Assembly (NCBI GenBank): GCA_937928595.1
Contig: CALGJV010000025.1
Coordinates: 93,877-157,876 of the forward strand
Source of the DNA: an uncultured Phycisphaerae bacterium
GTDB taxonomy: Bacteria; Planctomycetota; Phycisphaerae; UBA1845; Fen-1342
Reading direction: 5' to 3'
Length of the DNA stretch: 64,000 nucleotides
The position numbers and the translations under genes are program-made. Each line of letters opens with the position of its first letter. The first letter of the stretch is position 1. The notes below the pieces were generated by a model. That model was not told the DNA's origin. It did not search any database and was given only the letters and a program-made list of their open reading frames with translations. Positions 42,968 to 55,178 of this stretch are shown here, piece by piece.

Positions 42968-44104
42968 CTACGCCTCGTTGCCCCAGAGCTTGCCGCCGCC
43001 GCGGCTCTGCCGCCACGCCTCGCGCCAGCGGTGGATGTCGATGACGCCGATCGGCTTCATGTTCTGCCGCGCGTCGCGCTCCGGCAGCGGCGGGAACGGC
43101 GCGCTGGGCAGCGTCTGGTACCAGTACGCCACCGAGCACAGGTCGAGCACCAGCCCGTTGGCGTGCCCGTGCTCGATCGACGCCCGCAGGCTCCGCGTGA
43201 AGTGGATCGGATCCTCGATATGGAAGCGGTAGCAGTGGGTGCGGCCCAGCCACCCCGAGTTGTGCAGGTAGTCCTCCGCCCGGTTGTTCACCCGCGCATA
43301 GCCGAAGTACGGGTGCTGGTAGAGCTCCAGCGGGCACCAGGATGAACAGAAGTAATCCTCCGTCCCCGTGCCGTGCAGGCTGCCGGGCCAGGGCTCGCCG
43401 TCCACCAGGAACATGTCGTCGCCCTCCCCGTACCACATCGGCGTCGGGCAATCGACGTAGTAGTTGACCCCCACGAAGTGGCCGCGGCCGCGGATGTCGG
43501 CGAACAGGTAATTATCCCGGTCCGACGGGTTGTCCGGCACCAGCCCGAACGCGTTCCACTCGTGCTCGCGCCCGTCGGCATGGTACGGATCGCTCAGCTC
43601 GCGGTGCCACCAGGCGTGGAAGCGGCCCGCGTCGGCCGGGGCCTGCGCCCACTCCTCGTAGTCGATGTAGTAATACAGCGCGTCGATCGCCGCATCCGAC
43701 TGGTTTTCCACCTCGATCCGCGCGCCGGCGCCGAACGGCATCGGGAAGAAACAGTTCAACGCCCGCCCGCGGTTCGGCGCGGCGGCCAGCGGCAGCGCGA
43801 TGAAGTTGTAGTTCTCGCCCCAGCCCTGGCCGAAGAAATCCCCCAGCGGCGACTCGACGCTCGGGTGCGCCTGCCCGTCCCAGCACATGCGCAGCACGGC
43901 GTTGCGGCGGATCAGCGGGTCTTTCGAGTCGTGCGTCATCCAGATGTGGCGGATGCAGCCCGCCCCGCGGAGGTCCGCCAGCACGGCCGTGCTGTGCGGG
44001 GCGATGACGATGCGGTCGGCGTTGCCGCCGGTGCGGTCGTACGACGAGGCCCGCTTCGAGCGGGCGTCGCGGAGCGTGGCGAGTCCGGACAGGGGGCTGA
44101 ACAT
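42968..44104 (-). CDS. DUF2961 protein (GH172-like)
   Basis: Protein of 378 residues of the DUF2961 jelly-roll family, now linked to glycoside hydrolase family 172 (difructose-anhydride and arabinofuran-degrading enzymes). Recognisable segments are IRHIWMTHDSKDPLIRRN, LRMCWDGQAHPSVESPLGDFFGQGWG, LFADIRGRGHFVGVNYYVD and SLHGTGTEDYFCSSWCP. No signal peptide. AAGGAG lies 11 nt before ATG 44104. An ATG at 44113 is closer to the Shine-Dalgarno but leaves only 1 nt. Specificity is unknown. Confidence 0.9.
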   Translation of the reverse strand: MFSPLSGLATLRDARSKRASSYDRTGGNADRIVIAPHSTAVLADLRGAGCIRHIWMTHDSKDPLIRRNAVLRMCWDGQAHPSVESPLGDFFGQGWGENYNFIALPLAAAPNRGRALNCFFPMPFGAGARIEVENQSDAAIDALYYYIDYEEWAQAPADAGRFHAWWHRELSDPYHADGREHEWNAFGLVPDNPSDRDNYLFADIRGRGHFVGVNYYVDCPTPMWYGEGDDMFLVDGEPWPGSLHGTGTEDYFCSSWCPLELYQHPYFGYARVNNRAEDYLHNSGWLGRTHCYRFHIEDPIHFTRSLRASIEHGHANGLVLDLCSVAYWYQTLPSAPFPPLPERDARQNMKPIGVIDIHRWREAWRQSRGGGKLWGNEA

Positions 44105-44350
44105 GGCGAGCATACTCCTTCGGTCGGGGATACCCCGCGCAGCGCGTCTGCGCGGCGGACGAACCGGCGCACCGCCGGCCCGCGCTTCGCCGACCGTCGG
44201 CACTGCCCCGGCGCGCGGGGCGTAGCATAACCGTCCACGGGCCGGATACCACGCGCGCCGGCCGGGTCGCGGCGAGAGCCTAGAGCGGGCACGGAAGAAT
44301 GTGACAAAGTGAGAAAGGGCGCGCGCCGGGCCCCGCCGCGCCCCGCGGAC

Positions 44351-47300
44351 CTACGGACTCACCGCCCGCATCCAACGCCACACGTCATGCACGTCCACGT
44401 CATTGTCGAAGTCAAAATCCGCCAGACCGCAGCAATCGTCCGTGTACGGCACGCCCGGACCGCGCAGGCACGCCGCCCAGTACGGCCAGTCCGCCGGACT
44501 CAGCAGGCCGTCGCCGCTCATGTCGCCCGGCGGGTCGCAGAAGTCCGGCCGGTTGTTGTGGTTGCAGTCGCCGGCCGCCCCGGAGGCGATCTCCTCCGCG
44601 TCGTCGACGCCGTTGTTGTTGCAGTCGTTGAAGCAGGTCAGCAGCATGCGGCCCTGGCCCTGAGCGCCCAGGTAGCCGCCGACGCGGATGAGGTACGTGA
44701 CCCCGGCGCTGACGAAGAACGACACGCGCGACTGGAGCCCGCAGGCGTCGTCATTGCAGGCCAACGCCGTGCCGCCCGTGGTCGGGCAGTTCGCCCCGAA
44801 GTAGACCGCGACCTTGCTATCGTAGTTGCTGTCGCACAGGTCGATCGTCGCGGGCCCGGTGCAGCTCGCCGTGTAGCGGAACCAGACATCCGCGTGAATC
44901 TGCGGATCGCTCGGGAAGCAGCCGGGCTCGGCCGGGCCGTCCGTGCTGGCGCCGACGGTGCCGAAATAGTGCAGACCCTCGGAGATGTGCAGTGGATCGC
45001 CGCACAGGTTGTTGATCGGCAGCACGCGCAGCGTCAGGTCCGCCTCGGCCCACTCGGGGTTCACGATGTCGTTGTTGGTCACCGTCACATGGATCACGTA
45101 GTCGCCCGGGGCGATCGGCGTACCGCTGATCAGGCCGGTCCACAGATCCACGTTCAACCCCGGCGGCAGCCCGGTGGCACTTGTGAACCGGCGGCCGCAA
45201 CTGCCGTAGTACTGCACCTGATACGAGTAGGGCGCCGCGGCCCACGCGTCCGGCATGACGCCGCCGTACACGACCAGCGGCGCAGCGACCTCCGTGATGC
45301 GGAGCGGGAACGTGCCCTGGTGCGTGCCCCCGCTCCCGTAGCCGGCGACCCGGATCGCGACCTCCTGGTCCTGCACGACCGACGCGATCGCGACGGAGCG
45401 CCTCCCGCAGTTCGTCGGCGGGACGTTGTAGTCGTCGTTGCAGGCCAGCTCCGCCCCGGTGCAGCCGTCGTACAGGCTGATGACCGAATCGACCAGCGTG
45501 CCGCCGCTCTGGCAGGTGTCGACCCAGAGCTGCCCGTCGCAACGGGGCACGTAGCGGTACCACACGTCGCGCGCGGACGGTGCGCACGAGGCCGCGGGCG
45601 TGTCGGTCTGTGCGTTGGTGTTGTCGCCCGTCTGCGTGCCGGCCGAGGCCATGATGGCCTGGGCACACGTGTCGTTTCCCGGCAGGCAACTGATCGCGAA
45701 CTGACACGGCACGCCGTTGTCGAACACGTCGAGCTGGAAGTTCCCGGTGTACGACGCATAGCCGTGCACGAAGATGTGGTACAGCGCCCCCGCAATGCTG
45801 CACCACGACACCGACGAGCCGCGCCCCTGCGGCCCGCACCCCGCCGTGTCGTCGTTCGCCCCGATGCAGGTCTGAACCCCGCAGCCGCCGCAATAAACGC
45901 TCAGCTTGGTGTCGTAGTCCGTGCCGTTGCACGTCTGCGCGGTCATCGTCGTGCCGGTCCCGATCACCGTGTACCAGACGCCGGGGGCGGTGACGGTGAC
46001 GCCCTGGCAGGTCGGCGCCGCATCGAGCTGCATATCGTCCGTCGTGCCGGGCGTCGAGGAAGGATTGTGGCCCACCGCCAGCGCCTGCGCGCATTCATCG
46101 TTCCGCGGCAGGAAGCGGTGCGTGAGCGTGAAGTCGTACCCGGCGGCGCCGCCGACCTCGATGTAGTACGTGACGTACGGCGCGAGCTCCAGCGCCGGCA
46201 GCACGAGGCACGGCCGGCCGCACCCGGCGATCTGCGGGCAGGCCGTGCTGCACGCGATCTGGTTCAGGGTGGTGCCCGGGCAGCCCGTGTGCACCGCGAT
46301 GTACCCGTCCGGCAGGCTCGCCGTGTCGCACAGGTCGAGCTCGAGGAAGCCCGCCACCGGCGCGGTGTACTTGTACCAGACGTTGACCGTGCTGCTCAGC
46401 GCGCACGTCGCCATCCCGTCGCGCGTCGCCTCGCGCGTCCTGCCGGTGCGCGCCAGCGGCCACGTGTGCAGGAACGTCGGCGTGTGGTTGGGGTTCAACA
46501 CCTCGGCGGCGGCGCACGCGTCGTTGGCGGGCGGGTTCCGCAGGTCCGCCCACCAGAACCAGATCTGCCCATTCGGGTGCCGGCCCCGGCCGACGATCTG
46601 CTTCCCGTCGGCCGAGATCCCCTCCACCGACTGCAGCTGCCACCCCTGATGGGCCACGACGCCCGCCAGGGCCAGTGCGTCCTCCGCCGTCTGCACGGTG
46701 CCGGCCGCCCGATCCCAGAGCACGCCGGTCTTGAGCCCGCCGGACGTCTCGCACCGGCCGCCGATCCGGCCGCCGTCCTGGGAGATGCAGTACGCCTCCC
46801 CGGCATTGTGCAGCGCGGGCAGCGGCAGGAGCGTCCGGACGCGCGTGGCGATGGTCCAGTACGCCGGCAGGGGCGGCGGCGCGCCGTACTCCAGGTCCCA
46901 CGAACCGACCGCGAAGCGGCCGTCCCCGGAGAGGTCCCTCACCGGGTTCAGGCGGAAGTCGCTCCCGCCGCATTCGGGTCCGTACAAGTCCAGCCGGCTG
47001 ACCGCGCCGTTGATCCAGACGACCGGGCGGACATAGTCCCAAGTCTCTCCGCTTTTTCCGACCATGACGGTGCCATTGTCTGAAACAGCCAGTGCCAGTG
47101 CGTCATCGTCGTCCCACCAGCCGCAACTGCCCGCGGCGAGCCAGCTCAACTCGGTCGCGGTGGCGCCGTCCCAGCGGTACGGCCGGTACTCCGCGCCGCC
47201 CTCCAACTGATGTTCCTCGAGATCGTAGCCGACGCCCAGCGCGCCGCTCGGCGTCACGTCCAGAACGCAGGATTCGTCGTGCGGGCGCTCCAGCGCGTAG

Positions 47301-47722
47301 AACGTGCCGCCCTCGTACCGATACGCGCGGATGTCATCCACGCGCAGCGCCACGACGTGGTGCTCGTCGAACTGGCACGATACGAAAATCTTGGCGCCGT
47401 CGGTCGACAGCGCCGTCGCGACACACCCCATCCAATAGGGTTGCTGCTGCGCCGCCGCGAGCGGCAGCCACTCGAAGCCGCCCGTGGGCGTCCAGCGCCA
47501 CGCCTGAAAGGTCCCCGGCGCAGCGGAGTAGGAACTGCCCACCACCACCTGCCCGTTGCCAGAGAGGCGCACCGGGGACACCAAGCGGAAGTCGTACTCC
47601 GGATTTCCGTGGGCTTCCGCGATCGGGCGGAATTCCCCACCGCGGGCCGCCGCGATCGCGGCCGTCGCAAGGAAGAGGGCCGTGATTCTCAAGCAACACC
47701 GGGCGCGGGGTCGTGACGACAT
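44351..47722 (-). CDS. Large secreted multidomain protein with terminal calcium repeats
   Basis: Protein of 1123 residues with a signal peptide (MSSRPRARCCLRITALFLATA). Residues about 30-390 are HAF-type propeller repeats (RLSGNGQVVVGSS, SGDGRFAVGSW, SADGKQIVGRG). At least four PPC-like Cys-rich domains follow. Each opens with N(D/N)xC, contains VWY(K/R/T), and most end near LACNDD...IRVGG. A putative-Ig He_PIG domain (SYQVQYYGSCGRRF, LPPGLNVDLWTGLISGTPI) interrupts them at about 820-890. The end holds DCNNNGVDDAEEI, DCNHNNRPDFCD and dockerin-like GDMSGDGLLSPADW. AGGAG lies 6 nt before the ATG. A surface adhesion role is likely; no catalytic site is seen. Confidence 0.85.
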   Translation of the reverse strand: MSSRPRARCCLRITALFLATAAIAAARGGEFRPIAEAHGNPEYDFRLVSPVRLSGNGQVVVGSSYSAAPGTFQAWRWTPTGGFEWLPLAAAQQQPYWMGCVATALSTDGAKIFVSCQFDEHHVVALRVDDIRAYRYEGGTFYALERPHDESCVLDVTPSGALGVGYDLEEHQLEGGAEYRPYRWDGATATELSWLAAGSCGWWDDDDALALAVSDNGTVMVGKSGETWDYVRPVVWINGAVSRLDLYGPECGGSDFRLNPVRDLSGDGRFAVGSWDLEYGAPPPLPAYWTIATRVRTLLPLPALHNAGEAYCISQDGGRIGGRCETSGGLKTGVLWDRAAGTVQTAEDALALAGVVAHQGWQLQSVEGISADGKQIVGRGRHPNGQIWFWWADLRNPPANDACAAAEVLNPNHTPTFLHTWPLARTGRTREATRDGMATCALSSTVNVWYKYTAPVAGFLELDLCDTASLPDGYIAVHTGCPGTTLNQIACSTACPQIAGCGRPCLVLPALELAPYVTYYIEVGGAAGYDFTLTHRFLPRNDECAQALAVGHNPSSTPGTTDDMQLDAAPTCQGVTVTAPGVWYTVIGTGTTMTAQTCNGTDYDTKLSVYCGGCGVQTCIGANDDTAGCGPQGRGSSVSWCSIAGALYHIFVHGYASYTGNFQLDVFDNGVPCQFAISCLPGNDTCAQAIMASAGTQTGDNTNAQTDTPAASCAPSARDVWYRYVPRCDGQLWVDTCQSGGTLVDSVISLYDGCTGAELACNDDYNVPPTNCGRRSVAIASVVQDQEVAIRVAGYGSGGTHQGTFPLRITEVAAPLVVYGGVMPDAWAAAPYSYQVQYYGSCGRRFTSATGLPPGLNVDLWTGLISGTPIAPGDYVIHVTVTNNDIVNPEWAEADLTLRVLPINNLCGDPLHISEGLHYFGTVGASTDGPAEPGCFPSDPQIHADVWFRYTASCTGPATIDLCDSNYDSKVAVYFGANCPTTGGTALACNDDACGLQSRVSFFVSAGVTYLIRVGGYLGAQGQGRMLLTCFNDCNNNGVDDAEEIASGAAGDCNHNNRPDFCDPPGDMSGDGLLSPADWPYWAACLRGPGVPYTDDCCGLADFDFDNDVDVHDVWRWMRAVSP

Positions 47723-48092
47723 GAGCTGCTCCTGACGAGGCGGGCAGGCCCCGGACAGACAAATCGCGCAGCCCCGCGCGGTGTGGAGCCGTCCGGGTCA
47801 CCGTGCAAAGATGAGGAACTGCGTGCCACTTGCTCATCGTACAGATTTCACACCGGTGGACGAAGCGCATTTCCTAGTCCGCCTGCCCTGGTCCCGTAGG
47901 CCGTTCAGCCGACGGCGAACGCGCCAACGCCGGTCTTCGTCTTGGTGGTCAACGCGCGGTGAGCGTGGCGCGGCCGCCGGACGCCCGTCGTACGCTACCA
48001 ACGTCATAAGGGTCTTCTTTGCAGCTACTTACGATTTCTGACAGGAGTCCGCCGCCGCGCTCGTCCATACTGGTGTCGTGACGGGCGCCGCT
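47723..48092. other. 370-bp divergent intergenic region
   Basis: Lies between the large secreted-protein gene (minus) and a sigma-factor gene (plus), so it should hold both promoters. A small hairpin GCCGT / ACGGC is at about 47899-47916. No clear -35/-10 pair or ORF is seen. Confidence 0.4.
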
Positions 48093-48653
48093 ATGGACAC
48101 GGCGATGATCGGCCGGCTCGTGGCCCTCGCGCAGCGCGGGGACCGCCGGGCTGCGGATCGCCTCGTCCGCGAGCACGACGGCTGGGTTCGCAGCGCGATC
48201 TACGCCGTGATCGGCCGGCCCGACCTCGTCGACGACGTCGCACAGCAAGTTTGGCTGCGGGTCTGGGAGCGACTCGATACGCTCCAGAGCCCCGCGCGGC
48301 TGCGGCCGTGGTTGTACACCATCGCGCGCCACACCGCGCTGGATGTCGGCGCATCGCACGGGCGGCGCAGCGGCCGCACGACCTCGCTCGAGAACGTGTC
48401 GGCCGTGGATGAGCGCTCGGAGCGCCATCCGGCGCAGGCGGCCAGCCGCCGGGAACAGCGGGAGGTGCTGCTGGCGGCGGTTCAGGCGCTGCCGGCCGAC
48501 TATCGGGAGCCGCTCGTCCTGCGGCACTTGCAGGACTGGAGCTACGCGGAGATTGCCCAGGTGCTGAACGTCTCGGTGGAAACGGTGGAAACGCGGCTCG
48601 TGCGCGGGCGGGCGCTGTTGCGCGAGCTTCTGCAAGACCGGGTGTCATCATGA
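48093..48653 (+). CDS. RNA polymerase ECF sigma factor
   Basis: Sigma factor of 186 residues. Region 2 shows DLVDDVAQQVWLRVWERLDTL and RPWLYTIARHTALDVGAS; region 4 shows ALPADYREPLVLRHLQDWSYAEIAQVLNVSVETVETRLVRGR. ATG 48093 is preferred over GTG 48078; neither has a Shine-Dalgarno, and leaderless or weak initiation is possible. It overlaps the anti-sigma gene by 4 nt (ATGA). Confidence 0.9.
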   Translation: MDTAMIGRLVALAQRGDRRAADRLVREHDGWVRSAIYAVIGRPDLVDDVAQQVWLRVWERLDTLQSPARLRPWLYTIARHTALDVGASHGRRSGRTTSLENVSAVDERSERHPAQAASRREQREVLLAAVQALPADYREPLVLRHLQDWSYAEIAQVLNVSVETVETRLVRGRALLRELLQDRVSS

Positions 48654-49174
48654 ACGCGAACGCGGATCGGCTCGAGCACCTGTTTTCGCGGGTGCTGGAC
48701 GGCGCGGCGTCGCGCGATGAGCGGGACCTGCTGGACACGCTGCTCCGCGACGAAGCGGTCCGGGCGCGGTTCGAGGCGTACGCGGCCCTCGACGAGGCGG
48801 TGGGATCGGCGCTGCGGGCCGACCTTGATCGCGCGGCCGCCCCCGTCGTGAGTCGTCGGCTCGGTTGGCGAATCCGGCGGGCGCCGGCGGTGGGCGTGGC
48901 GGCCTGCATCGCGACTCTGATCTGGCTGTACCCGCCGCCGCCGGCGACGCCGGATCACGAGCGACCGCAACAGGCCGGTTCATGGTTCGCCCCGGTGGAG
49001 CCGCCGCACGACGCGGTCGAGATGCTGCCCGCGACATTCGAACGGCCGCAGGCCCGCTTTCGGGGCACGGAGCGGCACTGGATCATCGTCCCCGGGGACG
49101 AGCCCGGGCAGTTCATGATCGTCGAGGTAGATCGGGTCCGAACCGAAGTGACCGGGCTGCACGAGGATTACTGA
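48650..49174 (+). CDS. Anti-sigma factor, single-pass membrane protein
   Basis: Protein of 174 residues translated from an ATGA overlap with the sigma gene. The N-terminal cytoplasmic part (LFSRVLDGAASRDERDLLDTLLRDEAVRARFEAYAALDEAV) is the planctomycete anti-sigma pattern without the ZAS zinc motif. A basic region and one TM helix (about 79-96) follow, then a periplasmic tail of about 75 residues. Probably holds the sigma factor at the membrane. Confidence 0.8.
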   Translation: MNANADRLEHLFSRVLDGAASRDERDLLDTLLRDEAVRARFEAYAALDEAVGSALRADLDRAAAPVVSRRLGWRIRRAPAVGVAACIATLIWLYPPPPATPDHERPQQAGSWFAPVEPPHDAVEMLPATFERPQARFRGTERHWIIVPGDEPGQFMIVEVDRVRTEVTGLHEDY

Positions 49175-49334
49175 CGCACGGCACCGACCGGCGGTAGACC
49201 TTGGCAGGGAGTCTTCGCGAGCCTGTGCTCGCTGGATTGATCTCGTTTCATCAAGGTCATCGGACGGCCGACTCCGCAGCCGACCGCACCCGGATCGCCC
49301 CTGGCGCTCCGGGGTGTCGAAGGAGAGAACATCC

Positions 49335-50771
49335 ATGAGTCTTTGGTGCGTGGGATTGCTGACCTTGTTCGCGGCGACCTGGCTGACGGCTCCGCAGCCG
49401 ATCGATCCGGACCCGGCCGCGCTTGTCGTGGAGCCGAGGGACGACGTCGCGGGCACGCCGGAGTCATTGGCCCGCGCGGAAGAGCCCGGGGACAGCGAGG
49501 CCGGGCGCGCCGCGCAGGGCGAGCCGCAAACGGGCGTCGAGGCACTGGCGCCGCAGCCGCGGGGCGGGGACCCGGCGGACGGCGGCCCGGCGGTCCGCGA
49601 GTACCGGATTCAGCGGCGGCTCCGGGCGTCCCAGCCCGAGGCCGATCTGCCCAAGGTCTGGATCGGCGTGCGCGTCACGCCCGTCCCGGCTCCCCTGGCC
49701 GCGCACATCGGCTCCGCAGGTGCGATGGTCGCGAACGTCGTGAAGGATAGTCCCGCCGACGCCGCCGGGCTCGAGCAGTACGACGTGATCGTGAAGTTCG
49801 CCGGCCGCGAGATTGCGGTGCCGCAGGACCTCCCGGCGGCCGTCGGCGCGGCGGCACCGGGCGAAGCGGTCGTCGTCCAGTTCGTTCGCAAAGGTGCGAC
49901 GAGCAGCCTGACCATTGAGCCCCAGAATCGGCCGTCTGGAGCGCCGGGCGAACTCAAGTACCCGGAGCCGGACGAAGACACCCTCGTGCAGGACTACCTC
50001 CGGCTGCGCGGGCTCACGCTGCAACCGGGGCCCGACGGGCAGTGGCTGTTGCAGGACCTGGGGTCGCTCCAGGAGATGCCCGACGTTCTGAAGGAGCTCA
50101 CGCAGAAGTTCATCCACGTCGAGCCGCCGGTTCCACCCGCTCCGCCCGGAGCGCCGCAGCCGCCTGCGCTGCGGTTCTTCTACGGTGGCCCGGATGACGA
50201 CGCCGCGGCGGACAAGCAGGTGGAGATCCGGATCGCCGTGCGGGTCGACGGCAGCCGCACCGAGATCGAGCGCGACGCCGACGGGAAGTTCACGGTGACG
50301 CGCGTGGATGCCCACGGCCAAAAGAAGGAAGCGACATACGACTCGGAGGAAGCCCTGGCCGAGGGCGACCCGGCGGCGCACGAGCTGTACACCACGCACG
50401 TCCGGTCCGGACGGCGCGCGTTCATCTGGACCCGGCCGGCCCCCGACGCGATCCGGAAGTGGCGTCAGGAATTCCAGGTCGACGTGGAGAAGAGGCTCCG
50501 CGAAGCACTGGAACCGAGCGCCGAGGCCCGCCGGCCCCGGGAGAGGGCGGCCCAGGCGCACGAAGACGCGCTGCGGGAATACCGCCGGTATATCCGCTCC
50601 GGCCGCGAGGATGCCCGGACTCTCATCGCGCGGCTCGACGCGAGCGGCGCGATCACCGTCATCGAGAAATCCGGCACCAAGGAAACGAAATATCGGTTCG
50701 ACAGCATCGAAGACCTCAAGGCGGCCGAACCGCAGTTGTACGAACGCCTGCGCGAACTCCTACCGCAGTGA
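49335..50771 (+). CDS. Secreted PDZ-domain protein of the sigma operon
   Basis: Protein of 478 residues: a signal peptide or anchor (LWCVGLLTLFAATWLT), an acidic Pro/Ala/Gly-rich segment (about 25-95), then a PDZ domain (about 105-195: VWIGVRVTPVPAPLAAHIG, VKDSPADAAGLEQYDVIVKFAG). The C-terminal half repeats a charged motif with DGKFTVTRVDAHGQKKEATYDSEEAL and ASGAITVIEKSGTKETKYRFDSIEDL. No protease catalytic site is seen. AAGGAG lies 9 nt before ATG 49335. As third gene after sigma and anti-sigma it is a likely partner or target. Confidence 0.8.
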   Translation: MSLWCVGLLTLFAATWLTAPQPIDPDPAALVVEPRDDVAGTPESLARAEEPGDSEAGRAAQGEPQTGVEALAPQPRGGDPADGGPAVREYRIQRRLRASQPEADLPKVWIGVRVTPVPAPLAAHIGSAGAMVANVVKDSPADAAGLEQYDVIVKFAGREIAVPQDLPAAVGAAAPGEAVVVQFVRKGATSSLTIEPQNRPSGAPGELKYPEPDEDTLVQDYLRLRGLTLQPGPDGQWLLQDLGSLQEMPDVLKELTQKFIHVEPPVPPAPPGAPQPPALRFFYGGPDDDAAADKQVEIRIAVRVDGSRTEIERDADGKFTVTRVDAHGQKKEATYDSEEALAEGDPAAHELYTTHVRSGRRAFIWTRPAPDAIRKWRQEFQVDVEKRLREALEPSAEARRPRERAAQAHEDALREYRRYIRSGREDARTLIARLDASGAITVIEKSGTKETKYRFDSIEDLKAAEPQLYERLRELLPQ

Positions 50772-50911
50772 GCGTCCCACTCCATTAGCGACTCACTGCG
50801 CAATCACAGGGCCGGCTTCGCAGTCGCGGGGCCGGTCCTGCTGTTCTGCGGCATGCCCGGCCAGCGGCGCGGCGATCTGAAAGGGCGGCACCCGCCCCGC
50901 TCCGCGCGCCG

Positions 50912-52204
50912 CTAGTCGCGCTCCGTCAGCCGGAAGCGCCACTGGCCCTCCACGATCGTGCCCACCGCGCGGCCCTGCACGCGCTCCCCGTCGAACGGGC
51001 AGTTGCGGCTCTTGGAGCGCATGCGCTCGACATCGATCGTCCACTCGGCCGTCGGGTCGATCAGCGTCACGTCCGCCGGCTGCCCGACCGCCAGCGACCC
51101 GCCCGGCACGCCCAGGAGCTGGGCCGGGCGCGTGGAGGCCGCGCGGACGAGCTGCGGCCAGTCGATGACCTTCGGCAGAAGGAGCGCCCGAATGTAGAGC
51201 GCGACCGCGGTCTCCAGCCCGATGATCCCGAACGGCGCTTCCTGAAACTCGTATTCCTTCGCCTCCTTGCCATGCGGGGCGTGGTCGCAGGCCAGGCAGT
51301 CAATGGTGCCGTCCTGCACGCCGGCCACGCACGCTTCCACATCCGCGCGGCTGCGGAGCGGCGGATTCATCTTGTAGTTCGTGTCGAAGGTGGCACAGGC
51401 CTCGTCGGTCAGGAGCAGGTGATGCGGCGTGACCTCGGCCGTCACCCGCTGCCCCGCCCGCTTGGCCTGCCGCACCAGCTCGACGGTGCCCGCGCACGAG
51501 ACGTGGGCGACGTGGTAGCGCACGCCCGTCTGCCGGGCCAGCGCGATGTCGCGCTGCGCCATGAGCACCTCGGACGCCGCCGGGATCCCCGGCAGGCCCA
51601 GCCGCGTGGCCGTCGGGCCGGCGTTCATGCACCCGCCGCCGCCGAGCGTCCGATCCTGGCAGTGCTGAATGAACAGCCGGTCGAACATGCTCAGGTACTT
51701 CATCGCCCGCAGGCACACGCCCGCGTCCTGGATGCCGTCCCCGTCGTCGCTGAACGCAATCGCCCCCGCCCGCACCATCAGACCGAGCTCGGCCAGCTCC
51801 TTGCCTTCGCGCTTCTCCGTCAGCGCGCCGATCGGATACACGCGCGTGTGCGCCGTCCGGGCCGCCTGCCGCAGCACGAACTCGATCGCCGAGTCGTTGT
51901 CCAGCGGCGGCGCCGTGTTCGGCATACACGCCACCGCCGTGAACCCCCCGGCCGCCGCCGCCGCCGTGCCCGACTCGATCGTCTCTTGGGCCTCGTGGCC
52001 GGGCTCGCGCAGGTGAACGTGCATGTCGATGAAGCCCGGCGCGACGATCAGCCCGCCGGCGTCGTACACCTCGTCCGCCGACCGCGGCGCGCTCTTGCCT
52101 AGGGCGGCAATCCGGCCGTCCTTGATCGCCAGGTCCAGAACCGCGTCTATTTCCTGCGAGGGGTCCACCACCCGCCCGCCGCGAATGAGGATCGTGCTCT
52201 TCAT
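50912..52204 (-). CDS. pyrC: Dihydroorotase, class I
   Basis: Zinc amidohydrolase of 430 residues that closes carbamoyl-aspartate to dihydroorotate in pyrimidine synthesis. Metal and substrate motifs are FIDMHVHLREPG, AFSDDGDGIQ (Asp where other classes have a carboxylated Lys), FIQHCQD, YHVAHVS and LACDHAPH. Class I enzymes often pair with PyrB, which is absent here. It starts 89 bp after gyrB; no Shine-Dalgarno is seen. Confidence 0.94.
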   Translation of the reverse strand: MKSTILIRGGRVVDPSQEIDAVLDLAIKDGRIAALGKSAPRSADEVYDAGGLIVAPGFIDMHVHLREPGHEAQETIESGTAAAAAGGFTAVACMPNTAPPLDNDSAIEFVLRQAARTAHTRVYPIGALTEKREGKELAELGLMVRAGAIAFSDDGDGIQDAGVCLRAMKYLSMFDRLFIQHCQDRTLGGGGCMNAGPTATRLGLPGIPAASEVLMAQRDIALARQTGVRYHVAHVSCAGTVELVRQAKRAGQRVTAEVTPHHLLLTDEACATFDTNYKMNPPLRSRADVEACVAGVQDGTIDCLACDHAPHGKEAKEYEFQEAPFGIIGLETAVALYIRALLLPKVIDWPQLVRAASTRPAQLLGVPGGSLAVGQPADVTLIDPTAEWTIDVERMRSKSRNCPFDGERVQGRAVGTIVEGQWRFRLTERD

Positions 52205-52292
52205 GGTGCTGCCGAATTCGGGGTCGGGTCCGCGCGGCCGCCGCGGGACGGCGGGCATGATACCCGCCCGGCGGCCCACGGGCACAGGCGGG

Positions 52293-54755
<2,463 letters not shown>

Positions 54756-55178
54756 TCAATCACCGCCTGACCGTGGCGCTTCGGCCTCCACGAACACCAG
54801 TCGCTGCGCACCCGGCACGACCCGCGCCAGGTGCCGTTCCAGCGCATGCGCCCGGCGCCGCAGCTCGTACAGCAGCGACCCGCTCGAAACCGCCACGGTC
54901 ACGGTTCCGGCGCGCATGCTCTCGACCACTGCCCCGCGCAGCCACGCCGGCTCCGCCACGCGGGCCCAACCTTCCGCCGCCGCCTCCCGGGCCCGGACCG
55001 CCTGGGCGGCGCGGGCCAGAACCTCGGCCACCGGCGACCGCGCCGGCCGACCGCTTCGAACGGCGCGCCGCTCGTCGCGCGGCGTGACCTCCCCGGCAGA
55101 CGCCGGCCGGCTTCGCCGACGATTGGCGCACAACTGGCGGTACTGGGCCTCGTCCACACCCCGCTCCCGGCGGCTCAC
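54756..55178 (-). CDS. dciA: DciA/DUF721 family helicase-loading protein
   Basis: Protein of 140 residues. The C-terminal DUF721 core (about 60-135) shows VTVAVSSGSLLYELRRRAHALERHL. The N-terminal half is basic and probably disordered. DciA loads the replicative helicase in bacteria that lack DnaC/DnaI. It overlaps dnaN by 4 nt and abuts gyrB, occupying the place where recF lies in other bacteria. Confidence 0.85.
   Translation of the reverse strand: MSRRERGVDEAQYRQLCANRRRSRPASAGEVTPRDERRAVRSGRPARSPVAEVLARAAQAVRAREAAAEGWARVAEPAWLRGAVVESMRAGTVTVAVSSGSLLYELRRRAHALERHLARVVPGAQRLVFVEAEAPRSGGD

Noticed and set aside
47723..48092. Autoregulated ECF promoter before the sigma gene at 48093
   Set aside because: No convincing AAC-type -35 with a matching -10 at 16-17 bp could be picked out without a motif model for this lineage.
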